Source: Plectrocnemia conspersa (Eukaryota > Arthropoda > Insecta > Trichoptera > Polycentropodidae). From it: a DNA stretch of 64,000 nt. The notes under the pieces were generated by a model. The model saw nothing but the letters and a program-made list of their open reading frames with translations, searched no databases and was not told the DNA's origin. The stretch spans positions 186,001 to 250,000 of the forward strand of contig VTFK01000353.1 of assembly GCA_009617715.1 (NCBI GenBank), in the 5' to 3' direction. The translations under genes were made by a program, and so were the position numbers. Shown piece by piece: positions 46,480-59,063 of this stretch (position 1 is its first letter; every line of letters begins with the position of its first letter).

Positions 46480-46935
46480 CCAAAAATTTGCTGATTTCTC
46501 TTGAATTTTCATAGAGCTTTTTTTTTGAAAAAAATATTTTTTTACGAATGTTTTAAATGTTTTAAGACCGCTTTATAAAAAAAAGTAGGTCTTTACTAAA
46601 TGTTTTTACAGACCTTATCTTTGCTTGGTAATCTATGAACTACATTAATAATCAGATCAGAAACCGCTCCGCGTGGGAATGCGCAGATCGCAAAAATGTA
46701 TGAGGGCTTTTCACAGAGCTACGCCATAAATTTACCTGTCGGCGAACTTAAATCTCGTTTTTTTAGTAATTCAAAATATTTTATTTTATTTCTATTTAAC
46801 TCGAAATATGTAGAAAGAGCTAATATTGTTAATTTTGTTTACATTTTGTGTATAAATAATGGAGGCCGAAATTCCTTCGTAACTCTACGCTTTGTATTCA
46901 ATCGACGTAGACTGATCCATTCTGGTCCTTCGAAT
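46480..46935 (+). repeat. Dispersed repeat R2, copy 4
   Basis: Contains TTGCTGATTTCTCTTGAATT, TTTTTTACGAATG, CGCTCCGCGTGGGAATG, GGCTTTTCACAGAGCTACGC, CTGTCGGCGAACTTAAATCT, CGTTTTTTTAGTAATTC, AACTCGAAATATGTA and TCAATCGACGTAGA, all matching copy 2. The + open frame 46,696-46,998 yields a peptide alignable to the minus-strand frame of copy 2 (for example GFSQ..LPVGELKSRFF versus GFSQ..LTVGKLTSRFF), so a coding origin is conceivable but not recognised. Confidence 0.75.
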
Positions 46936-47985
46936 ATTTGTGTCCATTATAACAAATCGTTATTCAATTTAAATTTGTTGTATTCAACGATTATATAGTG
47001 TAACGTGTCAACGTAATATCAATATTAAATATTATAATATTCTAATTATTTTTATTTCTGCTTAAAAAATAGTATGTGATGAAAGAATATTACTATAGAA
47101 TTATACAAACAACGTGGATACCATACTTACATTATATTAAAAACAACATGATTTATATATTTCAAAGTTGTTATAGCTTCTATATTTAACTACAGTATGC
47201 GTGTCATTAATATAGGTTGTTGTGTATCAAATAATAAATACTAAGTATAACCATTATTTTTATTTGTTGGATGCTTTTGTATCGTAATATAATACATAAT
47301 AATAATATATATAACATAAGTAGGTTGTATTAAGTGAATGTTCCTATTTGTCACACGATAATATAATATCCTTGATTTATACGCCCCTTGTCTTTGATTA
47401 AATACAAAACGGTATTTGATAACCGCTGACCTATTTCAGTAGACAACCCTTGGTTATATTATACTATAGAAATATAATATTATATAAGCAAGGTGTTTTT
47501 AGAACCCGTTTTATTAATACCGTCTATATATAATATAAACGTTGAGTTATTTTAAACATAGTGACAATTTTGGATAAATATACTAGAAATTAGAGTGGAC
47601 AGTTAGGAAATAAAGCTTATCTAGATTTTTTTATATTTGAAACGTCATGTGTTAAACAGTTGGCAATCGGTACTGTAAAACGCAATATTTAAAAAGTATA
47701 ATACATTGTTTTATACGAATAAATCTGACAGCTCAACCCTCTTCAAGCGAAATCTGCCCGCATTGCTAAAAAAAACATAAAAATATTGCGAGAAGATAAT
47801 AAATAAATATATAAATAATGTTCGTATATACAGATAAAATAACAAAAGCACGTATACGCAAAATAAATTTCTGTTACTGAAACCTTGTACTTTTGGTTAT
47901 ATTTGCGAGTGAAAAAAATGTATAAAATAAGAAGAAAATGAGGAAATAAATTGTTTCTCACACACAAGAAATCGTATACGTTAAA
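46936..47985. other. AT-rich spacer
   Basis: Many short AT palindromic runs. The 165-codon minus-strand frame ending at 47,743 covers its right end but is unrecognised. Confidence 0.45.
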
Positions 47986-48500
47986 TGAGCGCGTTCCTCG
48001 CGTATGGGGCACTTTTTTCCCTTTTCTTTCGAGATTTTTTTTCTTCTTCATTTTTATCCGATTTAGCCGATAGGCCGCTTCGCGGAAACGAGATTTGTAT
48101 TCAGTTATGCGTGTTAGTTGAAGAATTAAGTATGAAAAATGGCTTATTTCCTGCTGCACGGTAATATTGAAGTGTCGTGAATTTTCATTAAATTTTCTCC
48201 CCCGCTTCGCAGCCGGCGAGAGGAGAAAAAGCAGCAGCAAAAAATAAAAAAATAAATCTCTTAAGGAAAAATCTATTGACAGTCTTGTCGAACACGCGAA
48301 AGTTGTACAGATTCCAGATAACCATTTTTAATGCGAAAAAATGGGCGCGAGCTTCTCGACTCCCGGGCTACAATGTTGAAATTTACTTTTGTATACTTTT
48401 TTCTTTGCCCGTCGTCGAATTCCTCGAATTTCCCCAAGAAAATTGGGTTCATTTCGGATCTGACCCCGATGTGACCTTATCTGATCGAGCCTAATCGAAA
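47986..48500. other. Large higher-GC island with nuclear-receptor-like repeat
   Basis: TGACCC (48,461-48,466), five bases, TGACCT (48,472-48,477): on the minus strand AGGTCA-N5-GGGTCA, a DR5 arrangement of nuclear-receptor half-sites, followed by the GATA site TTATCT. Also a CCCGGGC patch and mirrored purine/pyrimidine tracts. Open frames on both strands are shadows. Candidate enhancer. Confidence 0.4.
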
Positions 48501-49060
48501 GCCGTAATAATTTACATTTTCTGCACCCGAACGTTGAACAAGGCGCGACACGTGGATACAATTTTAAATTTATTGTATATTTCAAAAACATATTTGTTTG
48601 TTCAATAAAGGGTGAGGCAGATGGACTTACCAAATAACATAGATAGCTGACAAAATATCATGGATCAGCGAATAAACTGCAAGTTTTGTGCGATCCATTT
48701 TCACCATAAACGGACAATAAACATAATGTTCGCTTGCCATCATTACTGTTTTATTTAGTTTAAAATTTTATAAACATTTAAACCTAAATATTATTAATAT
48801 AAAAAATATTATATTAATCTTTAATGTGAAAATTCTAGTAGTTTTTTATAATTATCGTCGATAAAATTTTTGCTCTTTTGACACGAACGAGTTTATTTGT
48901 CTTATTTATTATTAGAAATCTGACTATCATGACTTAATAGGTTTCTTTAATGCGTCATGATAACAACTATACCAATAATATTGAACAACAAAAAATATTA
49001 TGGTGCACATCTAAAATAGATAAGCACCATCCCAGATTGTCGGCGCGCATTTTGTGCACC
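48501..49060. other. AT-rich spacer
   Basis: Nothing recognised. Confidence 0.5.
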
Positions 49061-49233
49061 AGACGCGCACGGTGAGATACATTCCCTTTCGCTCGCTCGC
49101 GTGTTAAGTGACGAGAGTGAGTGAGAAGAAGTGGGCGTGCGGAACGCATGTAACGCACGCCCTTATCTTTCACTCACTCTTGTCACCTAACACGTTAGCG
49201 AGCGAAAAGTAAAGTATTTCACCGTACGCGCCT
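49061..49233. repeat. MITE R3, copy 2: foldback element (173 bp)
   Basis: Almost the whole element is an inverted repeat. The left arm starts AGACGCGCACGGTGAGATAC and passes through CGCTCGCTCGCGTGTTAAGT and GACGAGAGTGAGTGAGA to GGGCGTGCG; the right arm is its slightly diverged complement ending CACCGTACGCGCCT; the loop is about 13 nt. Arms of about 80 bp could form a long hairpin RNA if transcribed. No target duplication or coding sequence seen. Confidence 0.88.
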
Positions 49234-50562
49234 GAAATCAAAAAGTAAATGATCCGCTAGTGTTTGGCTGAGCTTATGAAAGAACCATGCTACAAACTTC
49301 TTTGTGATGAATGTTTTGTTCGTTAATTGTCATATTGTTTTCTTAGAGATAAGTTTATAAACGCTATTAATTCAATATCACTAAGACTGAATTCATTTTT
49401 TATTAATTTTGATGTCAAATATTTTTTTCATCATAAATTCACTGCTGTTAAATTTATTTAATCACAAAAATAAAGTTTCTTACTTATTATTTATTTAGAG
49501 TATACCCTGCACCCATTTCAGATGTAAATACCAGAATCTTAAAACAAAAACACTCAAGAATGTTCCGCTCTATGCCTTGTAAATAGTGTTAATTGTTCAT
49601 TATTGTAATTTATACAACACCAATGATTCTCAACACGTTTTGAATGATACGAAAGCTATTTATTTTATAGTTACTTTGAGATATGAAACACCAAATATAA
49701 TAGAATAATTACATATTTATATATTTTTGGTTATAATATTCCATTGTGTGATATTTTTCGAATTAATAATTCATATGAAGTTTTAAAAAATCTTCTTCTT
49801 GCGTTATTTTTTTATATAATATATAAATTAAGTATATGGGAATAGTACCTATTTGATAAGTCACGCCTAGTACACATCGTGGCGATTTAATTGTCCTTCA
49901 GTACAAATACTATGATATCTATAGTTTACAACTTCTCCCTTGGGTAATTTTTATTTATCACTTGTAATATTTGTTTCAGTTAAATATTATTTTTTTAAAA
50001 GAAAGGGCCATAAAAGTACAAGAAAAGTTTTTTTCTGGCTTACTATTTCGCTGGTCACGAGCACGACTCATGGGAATGCTTTTAATTAGAATCCTTGAAT
50101 TATTTAGAAAACTAATACTCTAGATTTGCAGTTTAAAAACAGTTTATTTTAACGATGATTATTCATTAAAAATTATAGAACTTCAAATAAATTATTTTCT
50201 CTTTGCTCAGATATTGTTTTGCTATGAATTTCACTTGAATGGTATTTAAAATATAAGTATTTGACGCTGTTTTTTGGGAAAAATCATTTTTTATTTAGTA
50301 AAAAAAATACGTTAGACTGTTTTATTTTTAGCAGTGCCTAATATTTAAGCAGATTATTAGTACTAATTAAGTTATTAGTTAATAGTGCATTAGTCAAAAT
50401 AATCCACATTTCAACCAGTACCGGATCTTGTTTAGGATTTCCTGCAGATATTTTGATACATCTACAGCATTCTTGCATTCTACAGAATTAGCAGTACATG
50501 TATATTAAATACAAGTATGGTAATATAACGTTGCCTTTTGGGACTTTTTGATTTTTTTATAT
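49234..50562. other. AT-rich spacer
   Basis: A more complex minus-strand stretch at 50,400-50,510 (peptide CKNAVDVSKYLQEILNKI) looks coding-like but is unrecognised. Confidence 0.35.
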
Positions 50563-50664
50563 TTTTAATTTATTATAAATCTGTCGTTGCAACATAAAAA
50601 GTTAGCCCAATGCGTTAAATAAAATAAATAACTACTAAGTATGTAATGAGACACCAGATTAAAT
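50563..50664 (-). repeat. SINE R4, copy 3
   Basis: Minus strand: TCTGGTGTCTCATTACATAC at the 5' side, AACGCATTGGGCTAAC in the middle, and TGTTGCAACGACAGATTTAT followed by A/T tail. Landmarks match copies 1 and 2. Confidence 0.6.
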
Positions 50665-51149
50665 TAAAAAAAAACTTATGCACGATCGAGTTTAAATTTG
50701 TTTTAATTATTCATCAATTTTCATTTGCGATTTATAAGATGTAGGACTTCTAATCATAAATATATATTAATTTTGATTAACCGGACACTATAGTCCTTAT
50801 GTGATTAAACTTTGTTGGCATATGTAACATTTGTGACATGTAGCTAAAGATATTTATTAATTTACTAAAATAAAACAATTGGTTTTCAAATAAAATTCTT
50901 AATTGATTTTAGATCATAATCAATTATTAATTATTCGAATAATTTTTTTTTTTTCTATAAACATGTCTTATTAAAAAAAGATATAATTTTAATGTGAATT
51001 TGTAAACAATTTTCTCAATATATCCGAGAGAGCAAAATGAGATTTTTTGTAATTATTATTCGTATCTAAGAATATAAAGTAAAAATATTTTTTTATGCAG
51101 TCGGTATAATATATGTATGTATGTAATAAAAAACGTGTGGGTGTTGGGA
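50665..51149. other. AT-rich spacer
   Basis: Nothing recognised. Confidence 0.5.
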
Positions 51150-51360
51150 TCTGTTTTGTTTTTACTAGTTCACTTTTTCTAACCTTTTTATCGCGAAACC
51201 GGAATTGAGTGTTTCTTGCGATCTTTACGGTGGTGGCTTCTTTTACGCACGCTACATAAATTTTTCTCAAAACGAATTATCTGCGGAGCTATCTTTATTC
51301 AGGAAAAAAGTTCGCATCTAGATCTTGCTATCTCTGATCGTGTATATTGTATCTCAGAGG
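51150..51360. other. Small higher-GC island
   Basis: Complex sequence overlapping a basic minus-strand open frame (50,989-51,270) that I do not recognise. Candidate regulatory element. Confidence 0.25.
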
Positions 51361-51889
51361 ACTAAATATATTGCACACATATATACGTTTTTTTAAATAA
51401 ATAATCATGAACCTACTTCTTTTATTTAGTAAACTTGTATCGTATTTATATTATCTATATTTATTTTAATTTAAAAAAAGTTACATATTTGCACTAATTA
51501 ACATATTATCATACTAACAAAAAGTCATTTGAGTATAAACTGGTTATATAAGTGTAATATTAATTTGATACGATTAAATTGATACCCAATAAGTGAGACA
51601 CGCAAATATTGATAAAAAAAAATATGACACTGTTTTATGTTTATATATGCGCTTCAACAAACATGTTTTGTCACCCACAGCGTTTTGATCTATTATGTGT
51701 GGTTTAAAATCAATATTTATGCGTCTTGTAGTTTTAATTTGGTAAACTATAAGACTTTTAAGATCATAATTATTTTTATATAATGAAAATTAACCATAAA
51801 AAGCTTTATGAAATTAAAAAGAATTTAATAGTAATCCTTACCATTCAAGGGTTTTAATTAAAGTGATCCTTATTATTATTATGACAATA
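51361..51889. other. AT-rich spacer
   Basis: Nothing recognised. Confidence 0.5.
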
Positions 51890-52430
51890 TTTTCACCCCG
51901 TGACCGGAATTAAACTTTCATTTAGGACTCATTACTACTACAGATGCCGTTTATAATTTGAATTCACTTAAAATAATTGCCGCTTCCACTTCCGTTTATG
52001 ATAAAGTGAAAATCGTGCGACTGTTGGTCGCTTTCATTACGTTATTAACGCCGATGCAGTCGCCCGGACTAGGGCCCATTAGGGGCCATTAAAAAGGCAT
52101 ACCAGGAGGGTTCGTTCAGGCAATAGTGCAACGATAATGCAGCCTGAAAACGACGCTAGCGATGATGGCACGCCAACGAAAAACTGCTCTTTATCCCTAA
52201 TGAAATTACGAGACGACCATCTTCATGGTGCAATTAGAGCTTTCCAAAAAACATTTTTATATATTTGCTTCATAAAAACTATCGCAGGCCATCACTAATT
52301 GGCTCAGACACTCAACGTGTCTCATAATGTACCTTATGCTTGGTAAGGTTTTAATTTTGTGCTTTATGGCATAATGAAATTTCATTTTATGAAGCTGTCG
52401 CCGTTCCATTCGCTCGTAAATATAAAAATG
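51890..52430. other. Large higher-GC island
   Basis: Contains GGGCCCATTAGGGGCCATTA (homeodomain ATTA cores in a GC context, 52,073-52,092), repeated TTTATGA/TTTATGG motifs and CTTTATGGCATAATG. All frames are interrupted. Candidate conserved non-coding element. Confidence 0.4.
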
Positions 52431-53639
52431 TTAGCTTAGTTGAGTTTTCTTTTTTTAATGTGTTATTTAAAATGCTGCTTATATCACTTACAGCCACATT
52501 CAGTGTATTTGCAGAATTTTAAATGAGCTGGTACCTGATGGTTTTTAGCTTGTTGAATACTATATTAATTTGATGTTTGTATTATATACAAAGATAATGT
52601 ATTCATATTTAAATGGAATAATTTGTGGATTAGTCTGCTTAATATTATATTATCTTTATTATTTCTTTGAATTTTAAGGTGCATAAGTTAATATTACATT
52701 AAACTGTAAAAATATTTACAGTTCTTTTCAGTACATAAGGACCATCGTCTATCGCAATACATTAAAATTGTTCAAAAACAATACATAATATTTTTATAGT
52801 ACACAATTTTTTTTTAAATTTAATAATACGAAACAGACTGTCTTATTGTAGAATAGCTGATATTAAATAGATCAGTGTACAATGCCAGCACATTAAGAAA
52901 CCAGATTTTATATATCATATTCTTTGCTTTGTGAGATCATCGCCCTTTGAACGAGTTTTGATCCAGCATGCCTATTTTTAGACTGTAAGACGACGCGGTT
53001 ACCCCTTTTCTAACTTTTAATTAGCATAATTATATAAATAGGGGAATTTTCTTTGTTCATCAGCATTCCGATAAAACACTTTAAACCATACAGTCAGTCT
53101 TCTGACCCAAAAATACCGATTTTTATCGAGTATTCTTGAATATATAATTGTAAATTTAATTACAAAAACTTGTGATTAAACTGCACAGATAAATCAATAC
53201 TAAGAATATTTAATCAAATAATCTAAAACAATGTGTTTAGTTCTAGTTATTCTCGGAATATTCAGTTCTTTTTAGGTATATTTAAAAATAGTCACCGTGC
53301 AAAATTCAGTAGTCTTTGAACACAATTATACAAAAGAACAAATGTTTAATGAGATCTATATTTAGCATCTGATTAAATATATAATTCAGATTCTGCATCA
53401 TTGTTTAAAGGATTTAGTTGAAAATATCACAGCATAATATTTTATAATATGAGGATATTTGACAAAAAATATAAAAGCGATATAACAAAAATCAGTTTAT
53501 TACGTTAATAAAGTATATAATATTTATTTATATTAATTAACATTTAAATTACAAATTTGTAAAATAAAAATATTATGGATATAAATAGATTTATTCTATT
53601 TTTGTGGCGTAATAAATAAAACAAACATTGATGTAGAGT
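52431..53639. other. AT-rich spacer
   Basis: Nothing recognised. Confidence 0.5.
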
Positions 53640-53970
53640 AGGCTCGGGATAAGAATGCCTGTTTGTTATTGTGTGCGTGTACATGTATATGAGAGGGAGA
53701 AGCGCTGTAGCGTGTACTTCGTTGTCTCGCTTTCTCTTTTAAGGACAGTCGTTGATTCGTCAACGCTAGTATTCGTCATTAAAGTGCAGTGTGGCACAGA
53801 AGTTCGATCTTCTCTAGTGATTTATTTTAAATAATTTTGTGTTGATATTGGTTTAAAACCCAGATATGCCCACTGTGCCATGGGTAGTTCACTAAGCTCA
53901 TGCCACTGTTTTTTATTTATAAATGAAATTTTAAGAGAACAAAATTGTTTCGGCATATCTGGGTTAATTG
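53640..53970. other. Complex block with 14-bp inverted repeat, possible solo-LTR remnant
   Basis: AACCCAGATATGCC (53,857-53,870) pairs exactly with GGCATATCTGGGTT (53,952-53,965), an 81-nt loop between them. Upstream, CGTCATTAAAGTGCAGTGTG following a CTCGCTTTCTC tract resembles the polyadenylation part of insect Ty3-type LTRs, but no TG..CA ends, primer site or internal genes were found. Not assigned. Confidence 0.3.
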
Positions 53971-54949
53971 CTATCAAGGCTTCAAATATACACTGTAAGT
54001 TATTCGTTCTCTTATTCGTGTATTAAAACATTTTAAATTATTTTTCCATTAATCTGTATGTTGTTAGTTTTTTTACACTTTTCTCTGTAATATTTTTTAA
54101 ATTTATTCAATGGACTCTAATGATTTAATAGAGTCGTCGAGCCATTAAACAATCTGCGAATAATTTCTTTCCCCATTTTATATCTTTTTGCTTTTGAAGA
54201 ATAGCTAAAGACTTCATTCTTTTTTTGACTAGTGAAAGATTTTGAATTTTGCAAATATTTAATTAATGACATCAATGTCTGGTTTCTTCGATTATATGAT
54301 ATATTTTTAATTGTCCGTTGAAATTTCCAACTTAGCTCAGATGTATGTATGTTAAATAAACATATATTTTCTTTTAAAATAAAAAAATTAAATATTCTGA
54401 GCGAAATTGTTTTGAGCCACACAGTTCACGCACACAATAACAAACCGAAATCCTTATCCCGAGCGTACTCTACAATGGTATTAAAAATATTAACTGTTAA
54501 AAAGTTCATAATAAATTATTATATTATAATGTTTTAAAATTAATTATATATTTTTTTCTTTAGTATCAATTTATGTAAAATTTGTAGTACCTACTATTAT
54601 AATTTTAAATCCTAAACTATGACTTTTTTTCTCTTTTAAAAAAATGTTTTTCTCTGCTATCAACATTTTAAATATCTACCGCTCTATATACCAGCCTGTA
54701 TATTTTACCATACAGAGATGAAACTTTAATTCTAATGTAATTAATTTATGCAAAGAAGTCACATCTATCCTCTTGTTATATTATGCTATACACAAAAATT
54801 ACCATTTTTTTCAACAACACAATGCAGCAAAAGAACGATTTAAAATTATGCACGACCTGTATTTCGAAAATTAACATTAACGCTAACATATTCGTTTCGC
54901 TGAGCGAATAAAAGGCTTTCGATCCACATACACACATAATATAATATTA
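53971..54949. other. AT-rich spacer with lysine-rich open frame
   Basis: A 101-codon minus-strand frame (54,117-54,422) encodes a Lys/Ser-rich peptide without recognisable motif. Probably chance. Confidence 0.35.
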
Positions 54950-55600
54950 AAATAGCATGCAAATCTCACCGCTTATGTAGATTAAAACGTCGGGGTCACT
55001 TCTAAATCAGCGCCAGGTAGTTCTCTATTATACACCTACTTTTGTATAAAGTCGGTCGTGAGCGTTTATCATTTGAAATGATTTATTCTTCATTAGGAAA
55101 ATGGAAAGACTCCGCCTATAGATCATGACTGGGGGGAGTCGGCGGGTTGTGGCTCCCAGTTCGGACCTGTACCGATACGGTGAAATATTCACAAGTATCA
55201 TTTATTCATCTAACCGTTCGGGAGTACCATACACATATATATATATACATACATACATACAGCCGTTAGACCGTAATTAAAACGTTTATAATTAATTGAC
55301 CAACCTGAGGGGGGGGGCATTGTCATTGTAGGCGACATAACAAAGAGTAGGTACACTACAATTCCACGGTCTGAAATGTGTATAAATCTTTAAGCACACT
55401 CCGAGAAAACGATGTCTAAATCGAGAACCAGCCAAGCCATTAGCGTAGCATCGATTCCCAATATTCGACAATAGCTATAAATTTCGATATCAGTGTCAGT
55501 TCTGTTGGCGCCCGTTAACCAAACTGGATGGTTAGCGCTGGTGTGAACCGCAAAGGAACAACTTAGCGTAAACTATTATAAAACGATAGTTAAGATATGC
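54950..55600. other. Large higher-GC island with microsatellite and G9 run
   Basis: Includes a TATATATATACATACATACATAC microsatellite-like tract near 55,238-55,260, a run of nine G at 55,309-55,317, and GTTAACCAAACTGGATGGTTAGC near 55,516 forming a small stem. Otherwise complex sequence with all frames closed. Candidate conserved element. Confidence 0.35.
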
Positions 55601-57779
55601 TTACTTCTTGTTTAACAAATTTAATGATAAATATTTATACCTATTAAAAAAACAATAAATTATATATGAGGCGTATAAAAAACCTAAAAAAGACGCTAAA
55701 AGATTTGGTCTATTAGAAGTAATGTTACATATTTTTACCCTAAGAGGTTACCCCAATGCGTCACAATTTTCGAAAAAACTACAATATAAAAACAATACAC
55801 AACAAAAAAATGTTGATAAAAAAATGAAAAAATCATTAAATATTAAAATTCAACGATCCTTACACACTCCTTGTAGCTGATAAAAAATAAATCAATGTGC
55901 AATGTTAGCGTATTAAGGAGCCGGATAACGACAGCCATGGGCGAGCCGGCTAGTGTGGTCGTTCTGGCACTAATGTGCATCAGAAGAGGATGATTCTAAA
56001 AGACGTTTCCATAAGAATAGTTTGATTGTTAGTAGCAAACTTTAGTAGTTTAATGAAATGCTTAGCGACTCAAAACTTTCTGTGAGAGCTCAGTGAATCG
56101 TATCTTAACGCTCCTTAAAGAAAGGCGCTGGAATACAAGAATATCATATAAGTATCTCAATAACATTTTATGATTTTTTCGATTAAAAGTATTCGTTCAT
56201 TTAAGAATTCCAAATTATAAATCTCGATTTAATATTGATGTGAATTAAAGCGTCATAAATAACACGAATAACTAACTATTTTACGGGATTACGTTAAAAA
56301 AATTTTTTTTACCTTTTGTGACCAATTCAAAATTTGGCAAAAATTTACAAGAGCTTATTACCTTGATAATTATTCTGTTTTCGTTTTCATAACATTTAAT
56401 ATATAGTTTGTCTTAAATCATAAATATGTAACTTATTTAATTTCATTATTAGCTTCCAAAATTTGTTTCGCTTCAATGCAATCAGACACTATTTTTTTAC
56501 AGGGCAATCGACATTGACAAAATTTCGGCAATATAAAACAGAACATAGATTTATGAATTCGCTACTTATTTTGTTTGTCATTTGTCTTTAAATTAAAAAC
56601 GTATTTTGATAATACTCGTCACGGTTACTCATCTAGTTAATTTAATTCTGAAGCTATTGTAAATTTATGAACTAGTTGCTTTAATATGCAATTATACTTC
56701 TAAATTTGCATGTAGCAAACGAAAATAGTGTTTTATCTAATAATTACATTCGCCTTAACTACGAGTGGCAGTTTATTTTAAATTTATTCACTGTGCTGAT
56801 ATGTCAACAAATGTTTCATTCTGTTTTTGAAGTTTTAAGTTTTAATCACTTAGAGAGCAGGATTGTGTAAATGGAGGATATAATTAATTTGTTGTTATGC
56901 TTAAATCTTTCATTTTAGATAAGTCATTCATTATTTTTTTTCAAATAGCAGATCTAAATCATACGTATTTATATACATTATTTTATAGGAACTATTATTA
57001 TTTTATCAACGCTGGAACATCTGTTTATAAGAACTGCTTCTACGAATAGCAAAGCTTGCTAAATCTTTAAATTAGAGGGATGGAATTTTGCATCTATTCA
57101 TATTCACCTTTTTAATCTATAATAATAATATAAATTATTATTACCTACAAACAACTTCAGTAATAGTAGCTGTTTTGGGCTATTTTAATTTTTCACTCTT
57201 CACTCTTGCAAGAGCTTCACTTCAATTCCAGTGGTGCAGATTTAAAATTTTGACGTATTGTTTTAGAAGCGATATAGATTTTGCTGTGTTATTTTTAGGG
57301 TCGACAGAGCAAGGGAGAGGCTAGCTTTATTTGTTGGTCAGCCTTGTAGGCTAAAAATGCTACGTGTTTTATATGTAAACATATTTTGTTTATATTCTCT
57401 CCATAAATAGAAAATGGAACAGTGAGCTTTAACGTCTAAAAATACCAGACTGAATATACCTAAATATTTTTTTCCGTTTTTAAACTATTCTTAATTCAAA
57501 TATTTGTCCGACTATTCGTAAGCTATTTGTAAATATTTTTTTTACAAAAAGTTTAATTTTTTAATTTTTAAATATATAAAAAAACTGACCGTTTAAATAC
57601 TATAAAAATTTAAAAGCGTATCCAAAATATGTACATATGATTTGGTGGAATGTATTAAAATATATGTACTATATTAAAAACCACTGGTAAATAGACTGCA
57701 TTGTCTAAAATTAATCATATGTTTTGGGAAATTTACAATATAACAAACAATTTACTCAATACCTGAACATACGCATTCT
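55601..57779. other. AT-rich spacer
   Basis: One short complex patch at 55,900-56,000 (AGCCGG repeated, GCCATGGGC). The + frame 57,088-57,324 is unrecognised. Confidence 0.4.
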
Positions 57780-58290
57780 TGTCATACTCCCAGTAAATCG
57801 AATCGTTCTCATTCCATTAAAATAAGCACGTTTACACCCCTCATACAAAGCGCGCTTATCGGAATTAAACGCGCTGCAACTAATTAACCGATGCACAGTT
57901 ATGCCCCTGATTCGATCCATAACGGTGTCCGATTAATTGCACACCGTTTGATGTGTCACTCGAGGAATTTTTCGCTCTGCCGACTCCAAAATCCATCAGC
58001 CGTCGGCCGACCGTGAAGATGGCGGTGTCGCGCGCGCCGAAACGTTGCCAAGAACGAATGACACTCGACCCGCATGACGAGATATAAACTTCAAAGAGAC
58101 CGAGACCCTTGACTGGGAGCGACGAGGACTAAGGGAACAAGGTCCCGGGGGCCACAAAGGCCCGCCGATGTTTCATTGTTTCGAAAATTTCTTCTTCTCT
58201 TCTAAGCGAGATTTCCTTTTCGCGCACTCACGCTCGCCAATTGTTTGCACTCGGCGTCGGTAGGTAATGAACGTCGTGAAAAGAGCTTGT
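57780..58290. other. Large GC-rich island with YY1/PHO-like site
   Basis: AACGGTGT (57,921-57,928) pairs with ACACCGTT (57,941-57,948) around an ATTA core. AAGATGGCGG (58,016-58,025) is a strong YY1/PHO-type core in a very GC-rich context (TCGCGCGCGCCG). An ATG within it opens only 22 codons. Candidate enhancer, Polycomb-type element or CpG-rich promoter; no evidence decides. Confidence 0.4.
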
Positions 58291-58803
58291 GAATGAAACA
58301 AAAAAATGTCTAAAAAAATATATGTATGTATTTTTTATTTCGTCTGAAACAAAGCCGGTTGAATCTTTAAAGGTGGGGTACAATTAAATTAAAATAACCT
58401 TTAAACCATAGCATTTATTTAATATCTAAAAGATTATGTTTCAATTTTGTCATTTATTATCAAATGCATACTCTCTCTCAATTACCAGTGATTGTTAAAT
58501 GTAGAAAGTCTAGAAACGTTTCATAAACATACACACAATAACTTCGAACGGAGTTCAAAATCATATTTTAGTATTGTAGTTGCTATACAATTAAACTTAT
58601 TTGTTATTTTATCAAAGAAAAAAGTTTTAATTTTGCATTATTTTATGATAATATAAGTAAATAAATAATATTATTTTTATATACACCATACACATTAGGG
58701 TGTGTCGAAAAAAATGTTTTTTTTTTCTTTGAACCGCTATAATACGAAAAACTGCCTACTATAATAATAAAACTACAATATAAAATAAAATAATCAGTTG
58801 ACA
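58291..58803. other. AT-rich spacer
   Basis: Nothing recognised. Confidence 0.5.
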
Positions 58804-58834
58804 TCTTCCGGTCGAGCATCGTATTAAAAGTTTA

Positions 58835-58900
<66 letters not shown>

Positions 58901-59063
58901 ACATTGAAAATTTTATATATATATATATATATATTATTTTTTTTTTAATATTACTTAAAATCCTACTTCTTCTTATTATTATATTATAGTCCAATAAAGT
59001 TAAAATAAAACATTATTCATATTTTAATGTTTTCCGGTCGCGCAATGTGTTCGAAAACTTTAC
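58804..59063. repeat. Local duplication flanking a long TA microsatellite
   Basis: CTTCCGGTCGAGCATCGTAT followed by TAAAAGTTTATA (58,804-58,835) recurs in diverged form as TTCCGGTCGCGCAATGTGTT followed by CGAAAACTTTACA (59,031-59,063). Between them lie uninterrupted TA runs, about 58,842-58,898 and 58,914-58,933. Confidence 0.75.

Noticed and set aside
47743..48240. 165-codon minus-strand gene
   Set aside because: Half of it lies over a GC island and half over spacer; Lys/Arg runs come from pyrimidine tracts; no family recognised.
50400..50510. LINE or gag-like coding fragment on the minus strand
   Set aside because: One coding-like stretch, but no match to a family I can name.
53640..53970. 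Solo LTR
   Set aside because: LTR-like polyadenylation context only; no TG..CA ends, target duplication, primer site or second copy.
54117..54422. Lys-rich minus-strand open frame as transposon protein
   Set aside because: Slight resemblance to a transposon protein tail could not be anchored to any conserved block.
58019..58087. 22-codon micro-ORF beginning at the GC-rich ATG
   Set aside because: Too short and no supporting context; the ATG is part of a YY1/PHO-like motif.
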